DNA from: Porticoccaceae bacterium
GTDB lineage: Bacteria; Pseudomonadota; Gammaproteobacteria; Pseudomonadales; Porticoccaceae
Assembly: GCA_029252555.1 (NCBI GenBank)
Contig: JAQXBF010000011.1
Coordinates: 62,001-126,000 of the forward strand
Direction of reading: 5' to 3'
Length of the DNA: 64,000 nucleotides
This document shows, piece by piece, positions 48,377 through 57,773 of this stretch (position 1 is the first letter of the stretch; every line of letters begins with the position of its first letter). The notes beneath the pieces are model-generated. The model worked only from the letters and a program-made list of their open reading frames with translations, had not been told where the DNA came from and did no database searches. The translations under genes were made by a program, and so were the position numbers.

Positions 48377-48420
48377 AAAAACAAAAACGGCACTGCATCT
48401 TATTAAGAAGCAGTGCCGTT
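48377..48420 (-). terminator. Rho-independent terminator after rplI
   Basis: A perfect 11-bp stem (AACGGCACTGC / GCAGTGCCGTT) with a 13-nt loop is followed on the minus strand by TTTGTTTTT. It ends the rpsF-rpsR-rplI transcript 50 nt beyond rplI. Confidence 0.9.
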
Positions 48421-48469
48421 ATGCAATAACTTTACCTTAACTAGCTGATCTGCCGCTAGTGAACAGAAA

Positions 48470-48919
48470 TTACTCTGCTTCAATCACTACAGTAATTGTT
48501 TCTGTCACATCGGTGTGCAGCTGAACTTCAACCGCGAACTCACCAACGTGGCGCAGTGCACCTTCAGGCAGATTAATTTCGCTCTTAGTGATCTCGCCGC
48601 CAGCTGCATTAACTGCGCCTTCTAGCTCGCGCGTACCGACAGAGCCGAACAGCTTGCCTTCGTCGCCAGCAATGGCAGAGATAGTTACGCTACCAATGGC
48701 AGCCAACTTGGCCCCTCGAGCAGTTGCTTCTGCCAATTTGGCATCTGCAGCGGCTTCAAGATCTGCACGACGCAGTTCAAAATCAGCAAGGTTCTTCTCA
48801 GTGGCAAATACCGCCTTGCCCTGGGGAACCAGGTAGTTGCGACCGTATCCAGCTTTAACCTTAGCTGTGTCACCAATATTGCCTAATTTACCTAAATTTT
48901 CTAGCAGAATAACTTCCAT
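48470..48919 (-). CDS. rplI: 50S ribosomal protein L9
   Basis: Large-subunit protein that binds 23S rRNA and helps keep the reading frame. It is 149 aa, the usual length. The N-terminal domain begins [17 protein letters not shown] and contains [17 protein letters not shown]; the connecting helix and C-terminal domain are present. RBS GAGGT. Last gene of the ribosomal operon. Confidence 0.98.
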   Translation of the reverse strand: MEVILLENLGKLGNIGDTAKVKAGYGRNYLVPQGKAVFATEKNLADFELRRADLEAAADAKLAEATARGAKLAAIGSVTISAIAGDEGKLFGSVGTRELEGAVNAAGGEITKSEINLPEGALRHVGEFAVEVQLHTDVTETITVVIEAE

Positions 48920-48948
48920 CTCAATAACCTCTGTTACTTACTATCTGC

Positions 48949-49794
48949 TCATGTTTGACGATTTTTAACCGCCGCTAACCTTGAGCGTAAATTCAAAATG
49001 CTGTCAGCAAAACCTAAACCCACTAACAAAACACCAACGCTGGGGCCGAACACAACCAACCCGAAATACATAAATACTAACCACTGACTGCCCGCCTGCA
49101 AAAACTTCACGCTGTGGTGGGTAACAGCCAGACCAGATAATATTAACGGCACAGCCATTAACTCTGTCCAAAATTCATAACCGCTGGGTAATCTCAATCC
49201 AGCGATAACAGCTAACAGTAATAAGCCTGCAACCCCGGGGCTTAACCTAAAGCCATGGAATTCTTCACCGAAACCGCCAAGGTTATAAAGCAACGCCTGC
49301 CACCATCGGGCCACAAATAGACTCAGAATCGCACTAACCGCTAACATTAGCGCAACAAGACCAAGTATAAACTGACGCCCTGGTACGAAGGGCTCCTGCT
49401 CTACTTCCTGTTGCACCGCAACCTCTGCCAGCACATTGCTTATGCTATCTATTAAAAGATTCACATCAGCGCTAAAGAACAATCCAAAGCTCAGTGCAGT
49501 AATGCCACCAACCAGCATCGACATCAGCACGGTTGACTGCCATGAAGCTGTTAGTCTCAACACATTGGCTGAGACAACCATCATAAACAATGACGCTATA
49601 GACACCAGGGTTAGTAATGCGGGCCCTTCACTTAATGTGTAGCTTGCTAACAGCGGCAATACCGCCCAGAGCAACACCAACAACCCCTCATTACTACCTT
49701 TACGCAGCGTAACCAGCCCTATAGTAGCTGGGCTGATAAAGGGGAAAAAACTCCCCAGTAATGCAACGGCACAAGCTTGAGTGCGCCCGCGCAT
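48949..49794 (-). CDS. DUF2232-like polytopic membrane protein
   Basis: From MRGRTQACAVALLG (CGGAG upstream) it is 281 aa; the track's TTG start is eight codons earlier. It has about eight hydrophobic helices, including MVVSANVLRLTASW and VAGLLLLAVIAGLRL regions, and no catalytic motif. A membrane protein of this kind between rpsR and rplI is also seen in pseudomonads. Function unknown. Confidence 0.8.
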   Translation of the reverse strand: MRGRTQACAVALLGSFFPFISPATIGLVTLRKGSNEGLLVLLWAVLPLLASYTLSEGPALLTLVSIASLFMMVVSANVLRLTASWQSTVLMSMLVGGITALSFGLFFSADVNLLIDSISNVLAEVAVQQEVEQEPFVPGRQFILGLVALMLAVSAILSLFVARWWQALLYNLGGFGEEFHGFRLSPGVAGLLLLAVIAGLRLPSGYEFWTELMAVPLILSGLAVTHHSVKFLQAGSQWLVFMYFGLVVFGPSVGVLLVGLGFADSILNLRSRLAAVKNRQT

Positions 49795-49832
49795 AATAAA
49801 CTCCGCCAGGGCCTGCAAGCTGCTAGCCCTAA

Positions 49833-50060
49833 CTACTTATGGCTATCAGTGTAAGGGAGCAGCGCAACGTAGCGTGCACGCTTGATAGCTTCAGAAAGCT
49901 CGCGCTGGTAGCGCGCCTTGGTACCAGTGATGCGGCTGGGAACAATCTTACCGCTCTCAGAGACATAACCTTTCAAGGTGTCCAAATCTTTATAATCGAT
50001 TTCAGTAGCGCCTTCGGCAGTGAAACGACAAAATTTTCTACGACGTACGAATCTAGCCAT
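49833..50060 (-). CDS. rpsR: 30S ribosomal protein S18
   Basis: 75 aa, the standard length. [20 protein letters not shown] and [25 protein letters not shown] are diagnostic. It binds 16S rRNA together with S6, whose gene ends 2 nt upstream. Its N terminus is the target of RimI, encoded at 36.0-36.5 kb. Confidence 0.98.
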   Translation of the reverse strand: MARFVRRRKFCRFTAEGATEIDYKDLDTLKGYVSESGKIVPSRITGTKARYQRELSEAIKRARYVALLPYTDSHK

Positions 50061-50062
50061 GA

Positions 50063-50575
50063 TTATTCTCCTTTATCCGCTTCTGGTGCTTCTTCAGCTG
50101 GCGCCGTGGCGGCTTCTTGAACTGCTGACGAAGCTTCTTCTGTTACTTCTTCAGAAGCAGGTGCTGCAGCGGCAGCTTCTGCGGCCTTGGCTTCATCAGT
50201 CTTAGCTTTAGCAGCGTTGCGACGCTCGCGGGCTTCTTTATCAGCCTTCTCAGAATTTTCCTGCTTCATAATCGGTGATTCAGCAGTAACAGCTTCATCG
50301 CGACGGATAACCATGCTGCGAAGAACAGCATCGTTGTAGCGAAAAGTTGAATTGAGCTCATCGAGAACTTCCTGACCGCACTCGACGTTCATCAGGATGT
50401 AATGGGCTTTGTGAATTTTGTTGATTGGGTAAGCCAATTGACGGCGACCCCAGTCTTCCATACGGTGCACGGTTCCGTTAGCTGCAGTAATAGACGCAGA
50501 ATAACGCTCAACCATACCTGGGACTTGCTCGCTCTGATCTGGATGGACCAGGAACACGATTTCGTAGTGACGCAT
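50063..50575 (-). CDS. rpsF: 30S ribosomal protein S6 with long Ala/Glu-rich tail
   Basis: Small-subunit protein forming a heterodimer with S18. The core (residues 1-100, [40 protein letters not shown]) is normal. The total of 170 aa is about 40 more than E. coli S6 because of a tail rich in Ala, Glu and Lys ([20 protein letters not shown]). It ends EADKGE rather than the Glu run that RimK extends. Strong RBS GAGGAG; leader hairpin upstream. Confidence 0.97.
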   Translation of the reverse strand: MRHYEIVFLVHPDQSEQVPGMVERYSASITAANGTVHRMEDWGRRQLAYPINKIHKAHYILMNVECGQEVLDELNSTFRYNDAVLRSMVIRRDEAVTAESPIMKQENSEKADKEARERRNAAKAKTDEAKAAEAAAAAPASEEVTEEASSAVQEAATAPAEEAPEADKGE

Positions 50576-50598
50576 TGTATCTCCTCATGGATTTAAAA

Positions 50599-50634
50599 GT
50601 CTCCCGGTCGGCCATTTAGCCTTCACGATGAGAC
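50599..50634 (-). promoter_or_regulatory. Candidate S6:S18 autoregulatory leader hairpin
   Basis: In the rpsF leader, GTCTC and GAGAC close a stem around an inner GGC/GCC hairpin, with an unpaired ACCGG segment on the 3' side. S6:S18-binding leaders are reported to present a CCG bulge between two stems, and this arrangement is similar. The match was judged by eye. Confidence 0.4.
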
Positions 50635-50657
50635 AAGGAGTGTCCGAACTCTAAAAT

Positions 50658-50680
50658 CTTAAAAAAAGCCCGGACGCTTT
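50658..50680 (-). terminator. Short terminator between the CDP-alcohol transferase and rpsF
   Basis: A 5-bp stem AAAGC / GCTTT with a six-base loop continues into a T-run on the minus strand. It is short but well placed, 88 nt after the CDP-alcohol transferase stop. Confidence 0.4.
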
Positions 50681-50767
50681 AAGGCGCGGAAGTATAGAGA
50701 TTTGATGGCACAGTTGCAATACGCTGCAGATAAAGTTTTGCCTGGACCCAGAGCCACAGAAAACGGG

Positions 50768-51355
50768 CTATTTGTGGCGACTAGAGAGATCAGCCCGCAG
50801 ATAGAATACAGACCCAACATTGCTTCGCGGCTGATTCAAAATAAAGGTAATTGCCACCTCCTCTGCAGCCACCAGCACATGGAATAGAATCACTATGCGA
50901 AAGAAGCTGTCGGCATCCGACAAAATCAGCACATAGTATGCGGGTGCCATAAGCACAGCAGCCAATTTCGCACCCCAGGTATGGTAGCTCGGGTACTCAC
51001 CAAACTTGCGAAAGGCCAGCAGCGTCGGCAGGGTAAACGCCAACATAGTGGCCAACAGAAACTCCGCCTGCTTATCAAAAATGTCTGGCCAAATCAGATA
51101 CAGGCCCAGAATCATTGCCGCATAGGTGAGAATATCTCCCCAGCTATCCAACTTGGCGCCCAGCTCACTGGCCTGATTGAGCTTGCGTGCGAAGTAGCCA
51201 TCGAGAACATCGCTAATCAGGGATACCGCCAGCACCAATAGAAAAATACTACCTTCTTGCGCAGACGCAAGCCAGACCAACAAAGGCACCAAGGCTAGCC
51301 TTAGCATGCTAAGAATATTGGGAATTGAGTAGAGGTTATGCGCCGAGCGTTGCAT
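50768..51355 (-). CDS. CDP-alcohol phosphatidyltransferase family protein
   Basis: 195-aa membrane enzyme. The signature DVLDGYFARKLNQASELG then KLDSWGD (D-G-x2-A-R-x8-G-x3-D-x3-D) is at about residues 47-72. The N terminus NLYSIPNILSMLRLALVPLLVWLA is like PgsA. It probably transfers an alcohol to CDP-diacylglycerol (glycerol phosphate is the best guess); the acceptor is not fixed by sequence. About six helices. It is separate from pssA. Confidence 0.85.
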   Translation of the reverse strand: MQRSAHNLYSIPNILSMLRLALVPLLVWLASAQEGSIFLLVLAVSLISDVLDGYFARKLNQASELGAKLDSWGDILTYAAMILGLYLIWPDIFDKQAEFLLATMLAFTLPTLLAFRKFGEYPSYHTWGAKLAAVLMAPAYYVLILSDADSFFRIVILFHVLVAAEEVAITFILNQPRSNVGSVFYLRADLSSRHK

Positions 51356-51473
51356 CCTTTTCCTTATTAAAAATCAGCAAAAAAATATCCATAGGATCAA
51401 TATAAGATTAGCTGTTATCTCAAACAAAAAGCAACTGCCTAGATCAATTAGAGTTTAGACTTTATACACGAGC

Positions 51474-52211
51474 CTAGGTGCCAGCGCGCCGCTGGCGCAC
51501 CACCTCGAACAGACAGACACCAGTGGCCACCGAGACATTTAGACTGCTCACCTCACCCGCCATAGGTAATTTAGCCAAAAAATCACATTGTTTACGGGTT
51601 AATTGGCGCATACCAGCGCCCTCAGCACCCATCACCAGCACAATGGGGCCCTTGAGATCTAAATCATAGATAAACTGCTCCGCTTCACCCGCTGTACCTA
51701 CCACCCAGGCCCCCTGCCGCTGGAGCTTCTCCAGGGTACGGGTCAAATTAGTCACCATCACTAAAGGCATGGTTTCCGCGGCACCACAGGCTACCTTAGT
51801 CACTACCGGCGTTAAGCCCACAGAATTATCCTTGGGTACAATCACCGCATGCACCCCGGCACCGTCTGCAGAGCGCAGGCAGGCACCCAGGTTATGGGGG
51901 TCGGTGACACCATCCAGCATCAAAAAGAATGCATCCTGGCCCTTTTCTTCGGCCAACTTTAAGAGAAAGCCCTCATCGTAGGTCTCGCCCGGGCTGCATA
52001 GCGCCATGACACCCTGATGTCGGCCCTCGGCCTTGCCATCAAGCTGCTTAACCGTAGCCCACTGCAATGCAACGCCGTGCTGTTCGGCCAGTTTGTGAAT
52101 TTTTTGTAGGCGGTCATCCTGTCGACCTCGCTGCACATGCAGTTCACGCACCCGCTGAGGTGCTGACTTAAGCATGGTTTGCACCGCATGAATGCCATAA
52201 ATCCAATCCAC
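51474..52211 (-). CDS. rlmB: 23S rRNA (guanosine-2251-2'-O)-methyltransferase
   Basis: SPOUT methyltransferase modifying G2251 of 23S rRNA. It is 245 aa. The N-terminal L30e-like substrate domain starts WIYGIHAVQTMLKS. SPOUT motifs are DPHNLGACLRSADGAGVHAV, VMGAEGAGMRQLT and MAGEVSSLNVSVATGVCLFE. It often lies between rnr and rpsF in this class; here rnr is absent and the RDD gene is divergent. Confidence 0.95.
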   Translation of the reverse strand: MDWIYGIHAVQTMLKSAPQRVRELHVQRGRQDDRLQKIHKLAEQHGVALQWATVKQLDGKAEGRHQGVMALCSPGETYDEGFLLKLAEEKGQDAFFLMLDGVTDPHNLGACLRSADGAGVHAVIVPKDNSVGLTPVVTKVACGAAETMPLVMVTNLTRTLEKLQRQGAWVVGTAGEAEQFIYDLDLKGPIVLVMGAEGAGMRQLTRKQCDFLAKLPMAGEVSSLNVSVATGVCLFEVVRQRRAGT

Positions 52212-52363
52212 AAAACTCTCCTGCTGCTATTTAGTTAAAATACTGGACAATAATCACCGATTGCGCATTGTACTGGCTTTGGGCAAAATCCAAGCATGTT
52301 TAATAAGCCCATTATCAGAGCAACCCTAACAAATAATCCTAGCCGACATTAAATAAGAACATT

Positions 52364-52843
52364 ATGACCGAAGCCACAGACACCATCTCTGCCCCTGCTG
52401 CCAACCTGCTACGCCGCCTTATGGCGCTGGTATACGACGCATTTTTACTGTTTGCCATCACCCTGGGTTACGGTGCTTTCTTATTACTGATCAAGATACT
52501 GTTTAATGGCACCAATGAGCTTGAAAACATCCAGCCCGGGCTGGCTATGCAAACCTTAAGTTTCGCTGGTCTGCTGGCCTCTCTCGGGGGCTATTACTTT
52601 ATTTGCTGGCGCAAACAGGGCCAAACTCTGGGCATGAAAGCCTGGCGGCTAAAGCTTCAGCAGCCAGATGGCAGCATGGCAAGCCCAAAGCAATGTGTAT
52701 TGCGCACGTTGCTAGCGACTCTTTCCATGGCCGCCGCTGGCATTGGCTACTTGTGGTGTCTGCTGCCCGCGGCTAAAGGCTGCCTGCATGATATTTACAC
52801 TGGCACTGAAGTCGTGGTGCTGCCAAAAGAACAAAAAAAATAG
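52364..52843 (+). CDS. RDD family membrane protein
   Basis: 159 aa with four hydrophobic segments. The RDD-type start is [21 protein letters not shown] (R...D), and the later [18 protein letters not shown] is the family's second conserved segment. The last part resembles [12 protein letters not shown] (HD-x-x-T-GT). Transport role suspected, substrate unknown. It is 11 nt before glpK, so they are probably cotranscribed. Confidence 0.87.
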   Translation: MTEATDTISAPAANLLRRLMALVYDAFLLFAITLGYGAFLLLIKILFNGTNELENIQPGLAMQTLSFAGLLASLGGYYFICWRKQGQTLGMKAWRLKLQQPDGSMASPKQCVLRTLLATLSMAAAGIGYLWCLLPAAKGCLHDIYTGTEVVVLPKEQKK

Positions 52844-52854
52844 GACTGCCAACA

Positions 52855-54336
52855 ATGAGCGCCAACTATATTCTCGCCATGGATCAGGGTACTACCTCGT
52901 CCAGAGCTATTATCTTTGATAAGCGGCACACCATCGTCGAACAGGCGCAGGAGGAGTTTGCCCAGCATTTCCCAGACTCGGGTTGGGTGGAACACAACGC
53001 CAAGGATATCTGGCAGACCAGCCTGAATACCGCTCGCCAGGCCTTAGCCAGCTCGAGGATAGGCGCAGATCAAATCGCCGCCATCGGCATCACAAATCAG
53101 CGCGAGACCACTTTGCTCTGGGATCGCGACAGTGGCGAGCCGGTTTACAATGCTATTGTCTGGCAAGATCGTCGCACCGCCGACTTCTGCAATAGCCTCA
53201 AAGATCAGGGTCATGAGGCCATGATCACCGCTAAAACTGGCCTGCTGCTAGACCCTTATTTCTCTGCTACTAAAGTTGCCTGGATACTCGACAATGTGGA
53301 CGGTGCTCGCGCCAGAGCCGAAGCCGGTGAGCTGGCTTTTGGCACTATGGATAGTTGGCTGCTGTGGAATCTAACCGAAGGCGCGGCCCATGCTACAGAT
53401 GCCACCAATGCCTCCAGAACCATGCTCTACAATATTCACCAAGGGACATGGGATACGGAGTTACTGGCTCTGTTTAAGATTCCCAGCTCGGTGCTCCCGG
53501 AGGTCAAAGACTGTGCCGCAGACTATGGCATCACCAGCCTGCTGGGAGCTGATATCCCGATCTTGGGAATCGCCGGGGACCAGCAAGCTGCTGTCTTAGG
53601 CCAGGCCTGTTTTACCACGGGCATGATGAAATCTACCTATGGCACTGGCTGCTTTGCTCTGCTAAATACTGGGGAAACTGCGGTGACTTCGAGCAATCGT
53701 TTGCTGACTACCATTGCCTATCAACTCAATGGCAAGACCACCTATGCTCTTGAAGGCTCCATTTTTATTGCCGGCGCCGCGGTGCAGTGGCTGCGGGATG
53801 GGCTGGGCATTATTGCGTCTGCCAAACAGTCTGGTGAGCTAGCTGCCCAGGCTGATGATAACCAACAGGTTTATATGATCCCAGCTTTTACTGGCCTTGG
53901 TGCCCCTTGGTGGGATGCTAATGCTCGCGGTGCGCTTATAGGGTTGACCAGAGGCACTGGGCCTGCGGAAATATCTCGCGCCGCTCTAGAATCTGTGTGC
54001 TTCCAAACCCTGGATTTACTAAATGCGATGCAAGCTGATTGGGATCAGGCTGCAGATACTGTGCTGCGCGTAGATGGGGGCATGGTGGCCAGCGACTGGA
54101 CGATGCAGCGGCTAGCGGATATTTTGCAAGCTCCGGTGGATCGCCCTGTGATTGCTGAAACTACGGCTTTGGGTGCGGCTTGGCTGGCGGGCTCCAGAGC
54201 TGGCGTTTGGCCTGATCAGGAGGGTTTTGCTGCGAGTTGGCAGCTGGATAAAAACTTTGAGCCGCAGATGAGCGCGGAGGAGAGACATTCGAAAGTAGCG
54301 GGTTGGGATAAAGCGGTTAGGCGAGTGCTATCTTAG
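52855..54336 (+). CDS. glpK: Glycerol kinase
   Basis: Phosphorylates glycerol to glycerol-3-phosphate. It is 493 aa. [17 protein letters not shown] at the N terminus is the FGGY ATP motif, [11 protein letters not shown] is near residue 83, and [15 protein letters not shown] near residue 240. YSFTGL-like [16 protein letters not shown] and the C-terminal [11 protein letters not shown] are intact. glpF and glpD are not adjacent. RBS AGGA. Confidence 0.96.
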   Translation: MSANYILAMDQGTTSSRAIIFDKRHTIVEQAQEEFAQHFPDSGWVEHNAKDIWQTSLNTARQALASSRIGADQIAAIGITNQRETTLLWDRDSGEPVYNAIVWQDRRTADFCNSLKDQGHEAMITAKTGLLLDPYFSATKVAWILDNVDGARARAEAGELAFGTMDSWLLWNLTEGAAHATDATNASRTMLYNIHQGTWDTELLALFKIPSSVLPEVKDCAADYGITSLLGADIPILGIAGDQQAAVLGQACFTTGMMKSTYGTGCFALLNTGETAVTSSNRLLTTIAYQLNGKTTYALEGSIFIAGAAVQWLRDGLGIIASAKQSGELAAQADDNQQVYMIPAFTGLGAPWWDANARGALIGLTRGTGPAEISRAALESVCFQTLDLLNAMQADWDQAADTVLRVDGGMVASDWTMQRLADILQAPVDRPVIAETTALGAAWLAGSRAGVWPDQEGFAASWQLDKNFEPQMSAEERHSKVAGWDKAVRRVLS

Positions 54337-54368
54337 ATAGCAGCTGATGAATCTTAGCTCCTGCCGCT

Positions 54369-54396
54369 GTCATCGCGTGCGCAGCGAAGGATTTCT
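54369..54396 (+). repeat. Partial copy of dispersed intergenic repeat
   Basis: TGTCATCGCGTGCGCAGCGA followed by AGGATTTC shares its ends with the 45.4-kb element and its core with the 24.6- and 15.6-kb copies. It lies in the 190-nt gap between convergent glpK and the EamA gene. Confidence 0.5.
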
Positions 54397-54527
54397 TTGA
54401 TTCTGGGTTATTCCCCAAGGCGGCACGACTTTAGAGAGCATTGATCGTGTTTTTCTGGTTATCGTTGGGCTTGACTGAGCTGAGCCTGACGCAGTGGGTT
54501 TTAGGCTGCATTGTGGAGTGATTTTTG

Positions 54528-55415
54528 TTACTGAGATCCGACGACAATCGCTCCCGCAATGGCCAGCACCACACCAATCATCTTTCTTCTGGTGAGTTGT
54601 TCACCTAACAAAAAATAAGCTAAAAGAATGATAAAAACCGTGGACAGCTGATTGTAAATGGCGGCCCGGCCAGCCTCTAAATACTTAAACCCCGAAATCC
54701 AGCAAAGCATCGCCAGATAGGGGCCCAAAATGGCCATAGGAATTAGCGAATGCCACATATCCGGGCGAACAAACCCCAGTAACAACTCTTTGCAAACTGT
54801 GTTGGGAAATCGGAGCTGGGCAAATACAAATAGGGCCAGCGCAGCAATAGAGAGCCTGAAACTTGAGACCCACAACACTGACACCTCGCGGTAGATATCT
54901 CGTACCATCAGAATTGCTACCCCCATTGTGATATGGGCACCAGCAGCCAAAAGAATACCGATCCACAGATTTCTTGAGGTGGTATTGTCGGCCTTCATCA
55001 CCGTACCTACAAAAACACCTGACACAACCAACAGCCCGCCAATAATTTCCCAGCCATTAAGCATTTCCCCGTACATTGCGAAGCCCACCAGGGTAATCGC
55101 GGGTGTATAGGCACAGTTCGCAAGAGCTTGCAGGCTGGCTCCCAGCCGGTTAATTGAAGCTGCAATCATAGTGTCGGCAATGGAGATACCAATGACACCA
55201 CTGATCACTAGGCGCAAATAATCAATCTTGGAGAGTTCAATAAAGAGGGGTTCGCCCAGCAGTAACAGAGTGCTTACAGTGAGTAATAGGCCAACACAGA
55301 CCCGAAAAAAATTAAGCGGAAGTGGCGGTATTTGATGGCCGGCCACGCGCATAAAAATAACGGCAATAGAATTGCACAGCGCCGAGGCTATCGCGAGGTA
55401 ATCTCCCAAAGACAT
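54528..55415 (-). CDS. EamA/DMT family transporter
   Basis: Ten-helix drug/metabolite-type permease of 295 aa made of two EamA repeats (about 1-140 and 150-295). The second repeat has LEAGRAAIYNQLSTVFIILLA and the family-typical LGEQLTRRKMIGVVLAIAGA. Substrate unknown. It is 78 nt after the lptG stop on the same strand; cotranscription is possible. Confidence 0.87.
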   Translation of the reverse strand: MSLGDYLAIASALCNSIAVIFMRVAGHQIPPLPLNFFRVCVGLLLTVSTLLLLGEPLFIELSKIDYLRLVISGVIGISIADTMIAASINRLGASLQALANCAYTPAITLVGFAMYGEMLNGWEIIGGLLVVSGVFVGTVMKADNTTSRNLWIGILLAAGAHITMGVAILMVRDIYREVSVLWVSSFRLSIAALALFVFAQLRFPNTVCKELLLGFVRPDMWHSLIPMAILGPYLAMLCWISGFKYLEAGRAAIYNQLSTVFIILLAYFLLGEQLTRRKMIGVVLAIAGAIVVGSQ

Positions 55416-55493
55416 AACTAAATAACCCTGTGCCCCAGCGAATTTTTTTGGCCCTGAACTCGCTTAATATTTGCACGCCGCGTAGAAAATTTC

Positions 55494-56561
55494 TTAACCA
55501 CCGCGCCGCAATAGATAAAGCCCCACGGCAGCGCAGAAAAATACCGGCAGCAACACCGCCAGCACAGGCGGAAAACCAAACACAATACTAAAGGGGCCAA
55601 GCATATCCTGAATAATTCTAAAGCTGACACCGATCACCACACCGATAAAGATGCGAAACCCCATGGTTGAGTCTCGCAGTGGCCCGAAGACAAAGGATAT
55701 CCCAATCATAACTAGCCCAATGATCACCAGCGGCTGAAGCACTTTCGTCCAGAATGCCAGCTTGTATTGAGCATTATCGAGATTTTGCTGGTCGAGGAAA
55801 TCAATATATTGGTGTAGGCTCGCTATCGACAGGGAGTCTGGCGGCAGAATATTCAGTGTCAACACCTCAGGGGTCAGTTCCGAATCCCAGCGCCTGGTAA
55901 TTTGCTTATCGGTCTCAGTGCGGTCTTGTTCAAATCTGGTAATCGACACATTCTCTTCGACCCAAACATCCTCGGTAGCATTGTAAGTTGCTCTTGAAGA
56001 AAAACTCGCCTCCTGCAATCTGCGGTCATCGTCAAATTGAAAGCGGCTAACACCAAACAGCACACCACCGGGGAACACCGCATTAAAATGCATAAACTCC
56101 GTGCCCTCGTGATTCCAAAGCCCGGAAGAAGAATCTAGTGCTGAATCGCCTTTGCGCAGATACTCCCTGCGGCCGTCCGCCAACTGATCCAAGTAGGGAG
56201 AAAAGTACTCACCAATGGCCGCTGCCAGCAGCACAAATAGCAACACAGGCCTTATAACAAAGAACACAATACGCAACAGAGAGACACCAGAGGCGCGCAT
56301 TACAATCACCTCACCATTGCTAGCCAGCATCCCCAGCCCAAAAAGACAGCCAATCAGGGAGGAGAACGCAATATATTCATAAATAGTAGAGGGCAGCTTG
56401 GTACCCACATAAACAAGCGCATCGGAAAACTGATAGTTATTTCTCGTATCTCCCGCTTCGTCGATAATCGCCGCGACCACATCCAAGCCCACCAGCACCA
56501 GCAGTGCCAAGGTAATGGAAAAGAAAATCGTGGTTCCCACATGTCGAGAAAGACGGCGCAT
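55494..56561 (-). CDS. lptG: LPS export ABC transporter permease LptG
   Basis: Inner-membrane permease pulling lipopolysaccharide into the LptC-A bridge. It is 355 aa with N- and C-terminal helix groups and a periplasmic beta-jellyroll between them (about 110-270). MRRLSRHVGTTIFF and LVYVGTKLPSTIYEYI are typical. Its ATG overlaps the lptF stop (TAATG). It works with LptF, LptB and LptC; the last two are not in this window. Confidence 0.95.
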   Translation of the reverse strand: MRRLSRHVGTTIFFSITLALLVLVGLDVVAAIIDEAGDTRNNYQFSDALVYVGTKLPSTIYEYIAFSSLIGCLFGLGMLASNGEVIVMRASGVSLLRIVFFVIRPVLLFVLLAAAIGEYFSPYLDQLADGRREYLRKGDSALDSSSGLWNHEGTEFMHFNAVFPGGVLFGVSRFQFDDDRRLQEASFSSRATYNATEDVWVEENVSITRFEQDRTETDKQITRRWDSELTPEVLTLNILPPDSLSIASLHQYIDFLDQQNLDNAQYKLAFWTKVLQPLVIIGLVMIGISFVFGPLRDSTMGFRIFIGVVIGVSFRIIQDMLGPFSIVFGFPPVLAVLLPVFFCAAVGLYLLRRGG

Positions 56562-57688
56562 TAGGCTATTCCATCTTTTGCGTCAGCTTTAACTGGCAGT
56601 CGTTGCGCTATCGCTGTCTTAATCTTGCCCCAGCCCAACAACAGAAAAGCAATGGCCAGAAACAACAGATGCACCGGCAGTAATGTCACTCCGATAGGCA
56701 CAGAACCTGACTCCAGTGCCCCACGCATTGCATTGAGCATCACCAAATAGGCGAAATAAAGCATCACCGCCGGCAACACCTTGGCATATCGACCCTGCCG
56801 CGGATCGGTGCGGCTTAAGGGTACCGCCAACAGGGTTACGATAAGCACCATTACTGGAATGGACAGCCGCCACTGCAGGGCCGCCTGATGCTTTATATTC
56901 TCTGAGCCAATCAATTCACTGGTAGGCAGAGCATTAATTTCTAGATCTTCTTTAATACCCTCAGGTTTTTCCAATCGAGAGCCGTATTCCTCGAATTGAG
57001 TAATCTGGTACTCAGGGCTACCAGGCACACCTTCAACTCGGTAGCCCTTGTCCAGAACCAAGTAACGATCAGTGCCATCTTCAGTCTTTTGCTGCCTGCC
57101 CCGCTCCGCAACCACCAATACCAACCTGCTATCAAATGCCTCTGAAGAACCAGCAGTAACGGCCAGAAACACATTTTCTAGTTCCTGCTCTTCGTTAACC
57201 TTCTCGGCATAGGTCACCCCTTTGCCGCCACGCAAGGTATAAAACTTTTTAGGGGTTAGCTTATCTAGCTCAGTCTTTTCTTCCTGCGCCGCAAAAATAG
57301 TCTCTGCCTTGGCCATGCCAGAAGGCGAAACCAACAGGCTTAACCACCCCACAACCAACGCCAGTAAAACCGCAACCACCCCTGTATAGCCGAGTAATTG
57401 CCCTTCAGAGATGCCGCAAGCCTTGAGCACAGATATCTCGTTCTCAATATAAAAACGGCCAAAGGAGAGCAGAATCGCCAGAAAGAATGCCAGGGGTAAT
57501 GTCAGCTCAAGAAAGCCGGGAATCCGGTAGCCAATCACCGCAAAGATAACACCGGGCTCCAAGTTACCTGCCACCGCATTGGCCAGATACTTCACAAAGC
57601 GACCGCTAATAAGCACCATCAGTAAAACAATACAGACGGCGAAAGTCGCGGACAGAATTTCCCGGCTCAGGTAGCGGAAAATAATCAA
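56561..57688 (-). CDS. lptF: LPS export ABC transporter permease LptF
   Basis: Partner permease of LptG, 375 aa. The N terminus IIFRYLSREILSATFAVC aligns with LptF, and VKYLANAVAGNLEPGVIFAVIG follows. The periplasmic jellyroll spans about 130-270 and the last three helices end it. The start is TTG at the position expected from E. coli LptF; no ATG fits better. Divergent from pepA, the conserved order. Confidence 0.94.
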   Translation of the reverse strand: MIIFRYLSREILSATFAVCIVLLMVLISGRFVKYLANAVAGNLEPGVIFAVIGYRIPGFLELTLPLAFFLAILLSFGRFYIENEISVLKACGISEGQLLGYTGVVAVLLALVVGWLSLLVSPSGMAKAETIFAAQEEKTELDKLTPKKFYTLRGGKGVTYAEKVNEEQELENVFLAVTAGSSEAFDSRLVLVVAERGRQQKTEDGTDRYLVLDKGYRVEGVPGSPEYQITQFEEYGSRLEKPEGIKEDLEINALPTSELIGSENIKHQAALQWRLSIPVMVLIVTLLAVPLSRTDPRQGRYAKVLPAVMLYFAYLVMLNAMRGALESGSVPIGVTLLPVHLLFLAIAFLLLGWGKIKTAIAQRLPVKADAKDGIA

Positions 57689-57773
57689 AGTATTGGACTT
57701 ACAGCTATTGGGCGTAATGACACGGAATGGTATCCTTCGTGAGCTATTTTACTCAAACAATCTTGGAGCTAAC

